Assembly: GCA_029783825.1 (NCBI GenBank)
Contig: JAREIK010002032.1
Location: 430,318 to 494,317 of the forward strand
Length of the DNA: 64,000 nt
Direction: 5' to 3'
Origin: Sapria himalayana
Lineage: Eukaryota; Streptophyta; Magnoliopsida; Malpighiales; Rafflesiaceae
Below are positions 26,201 to 38,592 of the stretch, piece after piece. The first letter of the stretch is position 1, and every line of letters begins with the position of its first letter. The notes beneath the pieces are model-generated. The model made no database searches and was not told the origin of the DNA. It saw nothing but the letters and a program-made list of their open reading frames with translations. The translations under genes and the position numbers were made by a program.

Positions 26201-29200
26201 AGAATATTTATCAATAAAAGTGTTTATATTCAATTTATATGATATATAAATATAATGATTATTATAACTAAATATTGTATTCACTTTTGAAAAAAATTTT
26301 AAAATTATTATATTTTCATAGGTTATAGCCTTTGTAAATGTGAAAAAATAAATAAAAAATATTTTTTCTTTGTTCTTTTATTGTTTAAATAAACCCTATA
26401 CACCACTAAATGCCTAAGCATTTAAATTACTAAACTACAAAATCCCGATACCACTATATAGATACTCCTTTAAATTGGTATACCCTAAATAATAATTAAT
26501 AAATTTCATTTTTATTTGTTTTCATTATAATTTAAAAAATTTATTTTGTTTGTTTAGTTTTTTATTTTTATATATGTATTAATTATAAAATAAATTATGA
26601 GTTAAAAACATAATTTATAAAAATTATTTTTCATCAAAAAATTGATAATCTTATAAAAAGGATAAAAATTTAAAAACAAATAATTATTATTTAGTTATAT
26701 ATTTTGATTTGATTTTGAATCATTTTAGGTTTTAATATTATATTTTAAGTAATATCAATCTTATTCATAATAGATTTTTAACTTATTTTATGATACTTAT
26801 TAGAATATCTATCAATAAAATTGTTTATATTGAATTCATATGATAAATAATTATTATGATAATTATAAATAAATATTGTATTTACTTTTGGAAAAAATTT
26901 AAAAATTATTATATTTTCAAAAATTTATAACCCTAAAAAATGAGAAAAAATAATAAAAATAAATTTTTTGTTATTTAATTTTTTATATAAAACCTATAGA
27001 TCATTAAATGATTACTTACTTAAATCAGTAAGCTCATTAACCCCGAAACCTCTAAATACTTAAACCTTTTAATAGCTATATTTTATTTATTAAATAATAA
27101 ATCTCATTTATATTTCTATTTATTATAATTTTAAATATTCATTTTAATTATTTATAGCTTAATTTTTTAGAAAAATTAATTCAAAATAAATTTCGAATAA
27201 GACAAATAATATTTAACTATTTTATATTTAATCAAAAAAATATATAAGCTTAAAAAAAGGACAAATTTAAAAATTAAATATTATTATTTTGTAATATATT
27301 TTGATTTGATTTTGAATCATTTTGTGTTATGTAAATATATTTTAATTAATATTTAGATTTTTAATAATAGTTTGTAATTTTAGTTTTGATAATTATTATA
27401 ATTTATATCATTAAAATTGTTTATATTTAATTTATATGATATATAATTAGTAAGTTTAATATAATTATACATGGTTTTCACATTTCAAAAAATTTTAAAA
27501 ATTATTTTCTTTTCAAAGATTATAACCATTGAAAATCAGAAAAAATAAATTTTTTTTTATTTTTATTATATAAATAAAACTTATAAACCACTAAATGACT
27601 AAAAACATAAATTGCTAAACTTCTAAACGACAAAAACCCTAAATAATTTAACCATTAAACTGGTATACTTTATATAATATATAATAAATCTCATTTTTAT
27701 TAGTATTCATTATAATTTTAAACATATATCTTATTTATTTATTAGTTTATTTTTATAGAAATATAAATTAAATAATAAATTATTAGCGAGACAAAAATAA
27801 TTTAAAAAATTTATTTTTATCAACAAAAAATATATAAGCATATAAATGGATACAAAAATTTAAAAATTTAAAATTAATATTTAGTAAAATATTTCACTAT
27901 TATTAAGAATCATTTTAGGTTTTGCAAATATATTTTAAACAATATTTATCTTATTAATAATTGTTTATTATTTTTTATTATCATTATTATAATATATACC
28001 AAAAAAATAATTTATATTGAATTTATATGATATTTAATTATTAAGATTATTAACTTCATATTGTATTCACTTTTCAAAAAAATTAAAAATTATTAGATTA
28101 TCAAAGGTTATAACCTTCAAAAATGAGAAAAAATAACAAAATACTTTTTATTTTATTTTATTTTTTAAATAAAACCTATAAACCAATAAATGACTAAATA
28201 CTAAAATGACTAAACTCTTAATCCCCGAAGGTCATAAATACTCAAAACATTAAATTACTTTAGTCTAAATAATAAATCATAATTTTCATTTTTATTATTA
28301 TTCATTATAATTTTAAATATTCATTTTAATTATTTATCAGTTTATTTTTATCTAAATATTAATTACAAAATAATTTATTTGTGAGACAGATAAAATTTAT
28401 ATAATTTATTTTTCTTCAAAAAAAAAAATATATGCTTATAAAAAGTGGCAAAATTTTAAAAATAAAAAATTATTTTTTATTAATATATCTTATTTGATTT
28501 TGAATGATTTTAGATTTTACAATTATATTTTAATTTATATCATTCCTATTAATACTAGTTTATTAATTAATTTATTGATCATAATTATAATATTTATTAA
28601 TAAAATTATTTATATTTAGTTTACATTATATAAAATATTTAATATTATTATAACTAAATAATATATTCAGATTTAAAAAAAATTTAAAATTATTATATTT
28701 TCAAAGGTTATAACCTTCAAAAAATAAAAAAAAATCATAAAATAAATTTTTTGTTCTTTCATTCTTTAAATAAAAACTATAAATCACTAAAGGTCTAAAC
28801 AATTAAATCACTAAACTCCTAAACCACAAAATACCTAAATACTAAAACCATTAAAACAAGTATATCCTGAATAATAAATAATAAATCCCAATTTTATTTG
28901 TATTCATTAGAATTTTAAATATTCGTTTTAATTATTTATTAGTTTATTATTATAGAATTATAAATTACAAAATAAATTATGAGTAAGACAAATATAATTT
29001 AAATAATTTATTTATAAAAACAAAAATATAAACTTATAAAAAAAGCAAAACATTAAATAAAATTTTTATTTAGTAATATATTTTACTTTGATTTTGAATA
29101 AATTTAGATTTTGCAAATATTTTTTGAATTATATCTATCTTATTAATAATAGTTTATTAAATTTTTTTTATCATTATTATAATATCTAGCAATGTAATTA

Positions 29201-29340
29201 TTTATATTGAATTTATATGACTTATAATTATTAAGATTATTATAACTTAATATTATATTTACATTTGAAAAAAATTTAAAAATTATTATATTTTCAAATG
29301 TTATAACCTTTGAAAATATAATAAATAGAAATAAAAATTA
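23222..29340 (-). repeat. AT-rich satellite array, minus orientation (inverted block 1)
   Basis: Orientation flips at about 23222: 'aataaaaatgaattattta' runs from plus-strand monomer text into the reverse complement of the 'taaattattactaaataat' region. Cores are centred at about 23461, 24057, 24986, 25581, 26325, 26927, 27522, 28110, 28710 and 29303. Monomers of 26900-28110 correspond to those of 50660-53000 in the other inverted block, with two monomers fewer. A 199-bp foreign insert sits at 24211-24409. No coding content. Confidence 0.9.
24211..24409. other. Short non-satellite insert, deleted copy of the 49788-50085 sequence
   Basis: This segment has a richer base mixture than its surroundings. 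It begins at 'acaaggtggttattttttta' and ends near 'gagttgagaaagg'. It aligns with 49788-50085 except for about 90 bp missing here (the stretch near 49830-49920). The minus-orientation satellite right of both copies also matches, including 'ctaaataataaagaataaa', so the insert and its right flank were duplicated together. The left edge abuts satellite with a 'ctac' overlap. No coding frame; family not recognised. Confidence 0.8.
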
Positions 29341-29382
29341 ATAATAATAATAATTAAATTTAGGCATCACAATATATTATAG

Positions 29383-29444
29383 TGATTAAATATGATTAAA
29401 TATGATTAAATATGATTAAATATGATTAAATATGATTAAATATG
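29383..29444 (+). repeat. 10-bp minisatellite (TATGATTAAA)n
   Basis: TATGATTAAA is repeated five times without error (29391-29440), with a partial unit on each side. It lies at the left edge of the island, next to the satellite boundary. Confidence 0.93.
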
Positions 29445-29697
29445 TTCAATAGAGAGGCACATGTTATGGCATATTCTCATCGATATGATTTTGTGTTCTA
29501 GAGACAAAATATACAATCATGACCATTGCTAATGCTACAATAATCTAAAGAAAGAAAGTGACTGAATTCAAAACTCACCCCTTGAGTCATGACTTTGTGT
29601 TGCATATACAAAAAGATAAATCTGTGACATTCCTAAAAGTTGTGAATTTCAATTAAAATTTAACACTTAGTCATTTGATTATAAAAGTGCAAAACAT

Positions 29698-29778
29698 GAA
29701 TTTAGGATTTAGGGTTTATGGATTAGGGTTATAGTTTATGGTTTAAGTTTTAGGATTTAAAGTTTAGGGTTTATGGTT
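29698..29778 (+). repeat. Degenerate telomere-like tract (TTTAGGG-type)
   Basis: About 80 bp of variants around TTTAGGG: 'gaatttaggatttagggttt', then 'ggattagggtt' and 'aagtttagggtttatgg'. It resembles interstitial telomeric sequence and also the telomere-like domain of the satellite monomers, but it is not followed by a satellite core. Confidence 0.7.
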
Positions 29779-32700
29779 TTTTTGTTTTTTTTTGGAAAAT
29801 ACACACTTTATTTATCATTTAGGCACACAACTTAAAAGAGACTAAAAAGCTCACTAATTTAGGCCAGCCCACCAAATCCTATGCACCTTAATGATTCTAT
29901 GCATAAAATACATAAAAAAACACAATCCTTAATAATTCCAAGTGTACGAATACAACTAAAATCACCTGGCATTCCTGGACTTCATAGTTGGCATTTAGTC
30001 ATTTTGCGCTTTGCGTCCATTCCATTCGGATTTGTCCAAGCCTTTTGGAGGAACAGGGATGGTGCACCATATTAAAACTATGCAAATATAAGATCATGCA
30101 TGTGTGTGACATGCAGCATCAAGCATTTGCCTATGTCATTGCCATGCAATTGAATACATGTAAAACTGAATACCCATAAATCCACATGTCCATATCTACG
30201 GCACTTTTTCAATTCATTCTCACCTCTGAATTCAACATTCTTTTGCTCCAATCCCCTTCAAAAGAGTGTCTCTTGAGTTAGAATGCTTCCTCCTCGAGCT
30301 CCAAGAAGTGGCTGTATGTTGCACCGACAAAATATCAAAAAACATGCATGCATCAGTGTGCATGTGTGATGAGGTCCATCTCATAGTCTAATTAACTACG
30401 TGTACAACCAAGCTATAATACAAGTAAAATTACAAAATGCTATAAAGATGGGTCTTCTTCTCCCAGGTGTGTAGCATCGCTTAATATGTATTTACAAACT
30501 GCATTAGTGGGCCCTACTTATAGATACTCATGGGTCCAGTTTCCCTAATTTCATGCTACATAGAGAACAGACAAGATTGTGTGTGTGAGTATAATATGAT
30601 CCGTCTCTACAAGTACATGGTGCATACAAAGTCCAAAATACAAATAAGACTACAAACATTAACAACAAGTTTGAATCTTTCGCACACGTGTGGCTGGTCT
30701 GGACTCCATTGCTTACTGCCCTTGCTTGGTGATGCTTCGAATTTTGCGGGCTCTCCAATTAATAAAGGATTACCCACTACTCCTATTGGGCAACAGTTGG
30801 GTGGCCATCTATGCTACTTGATAGGGCTAGTGGGATCCACTCTTAGCTACTCCTGGATTTACTCTGGACCACTTTGCTCGGTCTCATCGGTTTTCTGAAT
30901 GTTATCATCCCTGCTTGCTAGCGGGGCCCTCTACAAGCTGGTGGCTCATACTTATGGCTGCTTCCAGGACTTGCTGGCCCCTCTAAATGCGACACCAAAA
31001 TCCACAAGAATATGTGCACTTGTGTACTGTGGTCTGTCGTTATGTGTGTGTGGTGCAGAAATATCAGGGTTTATGAGTTTAGTAATTTAAGTATTTAGCT
31101 ATTTTGTGGTTTATAGGTTTTATTTAAATAATTAAATAACAAAAAAATTATCTTTATGATTTTTTCACATTTTCAAGGTTATAACCATTGAAAATATTAT
31201 AATTTTTAAGTTTTTTTCAAATGTTAATACAATATTTAATTATAATAATCATAAAAATTAAATATCAGGTAAATTTAATATAAATAATTTTATTGATCGA
31301 TATTATAATACTGATCATAAAATAGATTAATAAACTATAATTAATATGATATATATTAATTAAAATATATTTGCAAAACCTAAAACGATTCGAAATCAAA
31401 GTCAAATATATTACTAAATAATAATTTTTTATTTTTAAAATTTTGATTCTTTTTATAAGCTTATAAATTGTTTTAATGAAGATAAATTATTTAAATTATA
31501 TTTGCCTCATTTATAATTTTATTTTGCAATTAATATTTCTATAAAAATAAACTATTAAATAATTAAAATGAATATTAAAATTATAATGAATACAAATAAA
31601 ATTGAGATTTATGATTAATTATTTAGGGTATACCGGTTTAATGGTTTAAGTATTTAGGAGTTTAATGATTTAAGTGTTTAGGCATTTAGTAGTTTATATG
31701 TTTTATTTAAATAATGAAATAACAAAAAAATTATTTTTGAAATTTTTTATCAATTTTGAAGGTTATAACCTTTATAAATATTATAATTTTAAAATTTTTT
31801 TCAAATGTGAATAAAATATTTAGTTATAAGAAACTTAATAAATATATATATTGTAAATTAAAAATAAACAATTTTATTGATAGATATTAATAAACTAAAT
31901 ATAAATATAAATATAATAATAATCAAAAAATAAATTAATAAACTATTATTTACTGATAGTTATTTATATATTATTTATAAATACTTAAACATTTAAAGAT
32001 GGTTTAAATGATTAAGAATTTAATGGTTAAAGGGTTTAGAAGTTTAATAATTTAAGCATGTAGGCATTTAGTAGTTTATAGGTTTTATATAAACAATAAA
32101 ATAATAAAAAATTTATTTTTGTGATTTTATCTCATTTTAAAAGATGATAACCTTTTAAAATATAATATTTAGTTATAATAATCTTAATAATTATATATCA
32201 TCTAAATTCAATATAATCAATTTTATTGATAAATATTCTAATAATGTTCAAAAAATAAATTAATAATCTATTATTAATAAGATAGATATCAATTAATATA
32301 TAATTACAAAACTTAAAATGATTCAGAAGCAAAGTAAAATATATTACTATATAATAATTTTTTGCTTTAAAATTTTTTTTCTTTAAAAAATTTATCTATA
32401 ATTTTTTGATGAAAAACAATTTATATAAATTATATTTGTCTAACAAAATTTATTTTTTAATTTATATTTATATATAAATAAACAAATAAATACTTAAAAT
32501 GAATATTTAAAATTATAATGAAAAAATAAAAATAAAATTTATTATTTATTATTTAGGATATACATGTTTAAAAAAATTATCTATTTAGGGTTTTCGTGAT
32601 TTAGATGTTATTGATTTAAGTATTTAGGCATTTAATAGATTATAGGTTTTATTCAAACAATGAAATAACAAAAAAAAATTTTTTTGCTATATTTTCAAAT

Positions 32701-34992
32701 TTTCAAAGGTAATAACATTTAAAAATAAAATAATTTTAAAATTTTTTAAAAATGTGAATACAATATTTAGTAATAATAAATATTATAACTATATATAATA
32801 TAAATTAAATATAAACAATTTTATTGATAGATATTATATCAATTATCAAAAAATAAATTAATAAACTATTATTAATATGATAGATATAAATTAAAATATA
32901 ATTTAAAAACCTAAAATGATTCAAAATCAAAGTAAAATTTATTACTAAATAAAATTTTTTTTAGTTTTTGCATCATTTTATAAGCTTATATGTTTTTTTG
33001 ATAAAAAATATATTATTTAAATTATATTTGTATCACTCATAATTTATTTTGTAATTAATATTTCTATAAATTATTTAAATTATATTTAAGGTTTACTATT
33101 TAAAGGTTTAAGTATTAGGGGCTTAGGGGTTTAAGAGTTTAAATATTTATATATTTATGCATTTAATGGTTTATAAGTTTTGTTTAAACAATAATATAAC
33201 AAAAACTTTATTTTTGTTATTTTTTCACATTTTTGAAGGTTATAAACTTTGAAAATATAACAATTTTTAAATTTTTTTATATGTGAATACTATATTTAGT
33301 TATGATAATCTTAATAATTATATATCATGTAAATTCAATATAAATAATTATATTGAAATATATTATATTAATGATCAAAAATAAATTAATAAACTATTAT
33401 TAATAAGATAGATATTATTTTAAATATATTTGCAAACCGTAAATTTATTCAAAATCAAAATAAAATATATTAAAAAATAATACTTTCTTTGATGTTTTGC
33501 TTCTTTTTATAAGTTTATTTTTTTTGTTATTAAAAGTAAATTATTTAAATTATATTTGACTTCCTCATAATTTATTTTTAATTTTTAATTCTATAAAAAT
33601 AAACTAATAAATAATTAAAATGAATATTTAAAATTATAATGAATACAAATAAAATTGATATTTCTTAGTTATTATTCACGATATACTAGTTTAATTTTTT
33701 AAGTATTTAGGCATTTTGGGGTTTAGTGATTTAAGTGTTTAGGCCTTAAGTGATTTATAGTTTTTATTTAAAGAATGAAAAAATAAAAAATTTAATTTTT
33801 TGATTTTTTTTAATTTTTGAAGGTTATAACCTTTGAAAATATAATAATTTTTAATTTTTTAAATGTGAATATAATATTCAGTAATAATAATCTTAATAAT
33901 TATATATAATGTTAACTCAATATATATAATTTATTATTAGATATTATAATAATGATCAAAAAAAATTAATAAACTATTATTGATAACAATGATATAAATT
34001 TAAATATAATTGCAAAATCTAAAATGATTCAAAATAAAAATAAAATATATTACTAAATAATAAATTTTTGTTTTTAAAATTTTGCCTCTTTTTATAAGGA
34101 TATATTTTTTTTTGATAAAAAATAAATTATTTAAATTAGATATGTCTCACTAATAATTTATTTTGTAATTAATATTTATATAAAAATAAACTTATAAATA
34201 ATTAAAATAAAAATTTAAAATTATACTTAATAAAAATTAAATTGAGATTTATGATTTTTTATTAATGTACACCTATTTAATGGTTTAAGTATTTATCGAT
34301 TTTGTCATTAAGGAGTTTAGCAATTTATGTTTTTAAACATTTAGTGGCTTATAGGTTTTATTTAAACAATAAAATAACTAAAAGATATTTGTAATTTTTT
34401 CTGATTTTAATAGGTTATAACCTTTGAAAATATAATAATATTTAAAATTTTTTAAAATTGGAATACAATATTTAGTTATAATAATATTAAACATTATATA
34501 TCATATAAATTCAATATAAATAATTTTATTGATAGATAAAATAATAATGATCAAATTAATTAAACTATTAATAAAAAGATTGATATTAATTAAATAATAT
34601 TTATAAAACCCAAATTGGTTCAAAATTAAAGTAAAATGTATTACTAGAAAATAATTTTTAATTTTTAAATTTTTACTTCTTTTATAAGCATATAATTTTT
34701 TTGATTAAAAAAAATTAATTAAAATATATATGTAGCACTCATAATTTAATTTGAAATAAATATTTCTATAAAAATAAACTAATAAATAATTAAAATGAAT
34801 ATTTAAATTATAATAAATAGAAATAAAAATTAGATTTATTAATTATTAAGTAGTATATAGCGGTTTAATGGTTTATTTATTTTGGCATTATGAGGTTTAA
34901 GAGTTTACTGATTTAACTTTGTATGCATTTATTGGTTTATAGGTTTTATAAAAATAATAAAATAATAAAAAAATTATTTTTAATATTTTTTG

Positions 34993-35022
34993 ATATTTTC
35001 AAAGGTTAACCTTTGAAAATAT
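34993..35022. repeat. Shortened perfect palindromic core (GGTTAACC centre)
   Basis: A 30-bp perfect palindrome with half ATATTTTCAAAGGTT. The usual GGTTATAACC centre has lost one TA/AT step. A 2-bp loss from an alternating centre keeps symmetry automatically, so by itself this is not evidence of arm correction. The variant is shared by the cores at 35860 and 36742 and marks the amplified dimer. Confidence 0.9.
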
Positions 35023-37439
35023 AATAATTTTAAAATTTTTTTTAATGTGAATACAATATTTAGTTATAATAATTATTATATTTTTATTTCATATAAATTA
35101 AGTATAAACAATTTTATTGATAAATATTCTAATAATGATCAAAAAATAAATTAATAATCTATTATTAATAAGATAGATATCAATTAAAATATAATGCAAA
35201 ACATAAAATGATTCATAAGCAAACCAAAATATTTTACTATATAATAATTTTTTGTTTTGCAATTTTTTTTTTCTTTTAAAAATTTTATCAATATTTTTTC
35301 GATGAAAATTAAATTATATAAATTATATTTATCCAACTCAATTTATTTTTTAATTAATATTTATATATAAATAAACAAATAAATAATTAAAATGAATATT
35401 TAAAATTATAATTAAAAAAATGTGATTAATTATTTATTATTTAGGGATACCAGTTTAATTTAAATTAGATCTGTCTCACTAATAATTTATTTTGTAATTA
35501 ATATTTCTATTAAATAAATTGATAAAATAATTAAAATAAAAATGAGATTTAGATTTATTATTAATGTATACCAGTTTAATGATTTAAGTATTATAGGTTT
35601 TGTCGTTAGGAGTTTAGCGATTTAGGTTTTTAGGCTTTTAGTGGTTTATAGTTTTTATTTTAAAAAATAAAATAACAAATAAATTTTCTATAATAAAAAT
35701 AGTATATACTATATCGTTTTAATGGTTAAATTATTTAGGGGTTTTGTTGTTTAGTAGTTTAGTAATTTATGTTTTTAGGCTTTTAGTGGTTTATAGGTTT
35801 TATTTAAAAAATAAAATAATAAAAAATTATTTTTAATATTTTTTGATATTTTCAAAGGTTAACCTTTGAAAATATAATAATTTTTAATTTTTTTTAATGT
35901 GAATACAATATTTAGTTATAATAATTATTATATTTATATTTCATATAAATTAAGTATAAACAATTTTATTGATAAATATTCTAATAATGATCAAAAAATA
36001 AATTAATAATCTATTATTAATAAGATATATATCAATTAAAATATAATTACAAAACCTAAAATGATTAAGAAGAAAAGCAAAATATATTACTATATAATAT
36101 TTTTTTGTTTTGAAATTTTTTTTTCTTTTACAAATTTTATCAATATTTTTTTGATGAAAATTAAATTATATAAATTATATTTATCCAACCCAATTTATTT
36201 TATAATTAATATTTATATATAAATTAACAAATAAATAATTAAAATGAATAATTAAAATTAAAATAAAAAAAATGAGATTTATTATTTATTATTTAGGGAT
36301 ACCAATTTAATTTAAATTAGATCTGTCTCACTAATAATTTATTTTGTTATTTATATTTCTATTAAATAAATTGATAAATAATTAAAATAAAAATTTAAAA
36401 TTATACTGAATAAAAATTAAAATGAGATTTATGATTTATTATTAATGTATACTAGTTTAATAATTTAAGTATTTAGATGTTTTTTTTCGTTAGTAATTTA
36501 CGATTTATGTTTTTAGGCTTTAAGTGGTTTATAGGTTTTTTTTTTAAAATAAAATAACAAATAAATTTTCTATAATAAAAATTGTATATACTATACCGGT
36601 TTAATGGTTAAATTATTTAGGGGTTTTGTTGTTTAGTAGTTTAGCAATTTATGTTTTTAGGCTTTTAGTGGTTTATAGGTTTTATTTAAAAAATAAAATA
36701 ATAAATAATTATTTTTAATATTTTTTGATATTTTCAAAGGTTAACCTTTGAAAATATAATAATTTTTAAATTTTTTTAATGTGAATACAATATTTAGTTA
36801 TAATAATTATTATATTTATATTTCATATAAATTAAGTATAAACAATTTTATTGATAAATATTCTAATAATGATCAAAAATTAAATTAATAATCTATTATT
36901 AATAAGATATATATCAATTAAAATATAATTACAAAACCTAAAATGATTAAGAAGAAAATCAAAATATATTACTATATAATATTTTTTTGGTTTGAAATTT
37001 TTTTTTTTTGAAATTTTATCAATAATTTTTTGATGAAAATTAAATTATATAAATTATATTTATCCAACTCAATTTATTTTATAATTAATATTTATATATA
37101 AATTAACAAATAAATAATTAAAATGAATATTTAAAATTAAAATAAAAAAAATGAGATTTATTATTTATTATTTAGGGATACCAATTTAATTTAAATTAAA
37201 TCTCTCTCACTAATAATTTATTTTGTTATTTATATTTCTATTAAATAAATTGATAAATAATTAAAATAAAAATTTAAAATTATACTGAATAAAAATTAAA
37301 ATGAGATTTATGATTTATTATTAATGTATACTAGTTTAATAATTTAAGTATTTAGAGGTTTTTTTTCGTTAGTAGTTTACGATTTATGTTTTTAGGCTTT
37401 TAGTGGTTTATAGGTTTTTTTTAAATAAATAAAATAACA
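34996..37439 (+). repeat. Tandem dimer amplification (853- and 882-bp units)
   Basis: Cores with the GGTTAACC centre start at GG 35004, 35857 and 36739, giving periods of 853 and 882 bp. The 29-bp difference is a deletion in the first unit near 35530. Units two (35676-36557) and three (36558-37439) are nearly identical by eye. Each unit joins a full monomer to a truncated one that has lost its own core: 'ttttctataat' is fused to 'aaaaat' and then 'gtatatactata'. This fusion appears only in this cluster, and the corresponding place in the paralogue near 8600-9320 has a single unit, so the amplification followed the block duplication. Confidence 0.88.
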
Positions 37440-37992
37440 AAAAAAATTTCTATAATTTTTTATCATTTTCATAGGTTATTACATTTCAAAATATAATAAT
37501 ATTTAAAAACTTTTTAAATTTTAATACAATATTTTGTTATAATAATATTAATAATTATATATCAATAAATTTAATATAATTAATTTTATTGATAGATATT
37601 ATAATAATGATCAAAATTAAATTTATAAACTATTAATATTAAGATAAATATTAATTAAAAAATATTTACAAAACCCAAAATGATTCAAAATTAAAGTAAC
37701 TTATATTACTTGATAATAATTTTTAATTTTTAAATTTATACTTCTTTTATATGCGTATATTTTTATTAGATAAATAATCTATTATTTAAATTATATTTGT
37801 CCCACTCATAATTTACTTTGTAATAAATATTTATAAATAAATACACCAATAAATAATTAAAATGAATATTTAAAAATATAATAAATAGTAATAAAAATTT
37901 GATTTATTAATTATTAAGTATTATTTAGTGGTTTAATGGTTTATGTATTTAGGCATTATGAGGTTTAGGAGTTTACTGATTTAACTTTATAC

Positions 37993-38000
37993 GCACCCAG
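37993..38000. repeat. Left target-site octamer of hAT copy 2 (GCACCCAG)
   Basis: Identical to the octamer left of hAT copy 1. The octamer right of this element is GCATCGAG (41701-41708); the uninterrupted satellite has GCATTTAG. Confidence 0.6.
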
Positions 38001-38018
38001 TAGGGCTGCTTATGGGAC
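38001..38018 (+). repeat. Left terminal inverted repeat of hAT copy 2
   Basis: TAGGGCTGCTTATGGGAC. One base differs from the left end of copy 1 (T for C at position 11). Confidence 0.87.
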
Positions 38019-38592
38019 TCGGAGATTAGCGACCCGACCCGAAGTCTTGTCCCAAAAGAATTGGGACTTAGAAAATCCGTTGACTTTGACTTTTCCTGTC
38101 CCGTTCTGTCACGTATTTTTTCTTTTGGGACGGTTCCAGATCTTAAGCAATATCCATCCTAAGAACCGTCCCATCCTAAAAAACCTATACTAGAACCAGG
38201 AATATATATATATATATAACATGAAGATGCCACCAATTCCACTACTACCCATTCAATTCCAACACACCTATAGCTATTCTAACGAGTTCCAGGCCACATC
38301 ACACCGTTCTAGCTGTGTTCAGTTAGGTCTAGTCCTTGTCCGTCTCACTTATGGTTTCCTCCACTGTGTCACAAATGCCACCAACCTTTTGGTTCATTTT
38401 TCTGACGTGAATTGAGTGATTAATTATTATTATTATGTGTCTCAGTCAGTTTTGTTGAGTATTGGTTGTGGTGTTGTGGTCGGGCCGAATGAGTGGGCCG
38501 AATGTGTTACATTTAGTTTTGTAGAGCTTGCTTGTTTGAAATATTTATATGTATTTATGCTTAACATATCATATTAATTAATGGCAATGCAA

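Larger units (their letters stand above)
29341..31065. other. Non-satellite island, unclassified
   Basis: About 1.7 kb of ordinary-complexity DNA, clearly richer in G+C than the array. It starts after a satellite core at 29303 and ends where 'agggtttatgagtttag' resumes plus-orientation satellite. It contains a 10-bp minisatellite (29383-29444), a degenerate telomere-like tract (29698-29778), a T-rich run, and from about 29860 onward sequence resembling genic or retroelement non-coding DNA. Two weakly similar stretches (about 30360-30450 and 30580-30660; shared words such as 'aatacaa' and 'ctacgtgtac'/'ctacaagtac') hint at an old internal duplication. Open frames of 60-122 codons (for example 30530-30898 and 30899-31090) overlap on both strands, show no domain I recognise and have low-complexity flanks. 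I do not call a gene. I see no clear terminal repeats or target duplication, so it may be a translocated fragment. Confidence 0.6.
31066..38000 (+). repeat. AT-rich satellite array, plus orientation (left of hAT copy 2)
   Basis: Cores are centred at about 31191, 31765, 32147 (degenerate, after a truncated monomer near 31900-32100), 32712, 33242, 33826, 34417, 35007, 35860, 36742 and 37478. From about 32230 the block is paralogous to 5800-9845, but it contains a local tandem amplification at 34996-37439. Three consecutive cores (35007, 35860, 36742) have the shortened centre GGTTAACC. No coding content. Confidence 0.92.

Noticed and set aside
30530..31090. Two consecutive plus-strand frames (122 and 63 codons) and an overlapping minus-strand frame (30528-30758) in the island
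   Set aside because: Considered as a gene fragment because of the higher G+C. The frames overlap on both strands, carry no motif I can name and show no splice or codon pattern that favours one of them. Left as unclassified DNA; a protein search could change this.
34996..36760. GGTTAACC cores as further evidence of arm-to-arm correction
   Set aside because: Loss of two bases from the alternating TATA centre preserves symmetry automatically, and the three cases are copies of one event.
38221..38415. Frame of 64 codons in the 5' part of hAT copy 2
   Set aside because: Lies upstream of the transposase start, is not open in copy 1, and has no recognisable domain.
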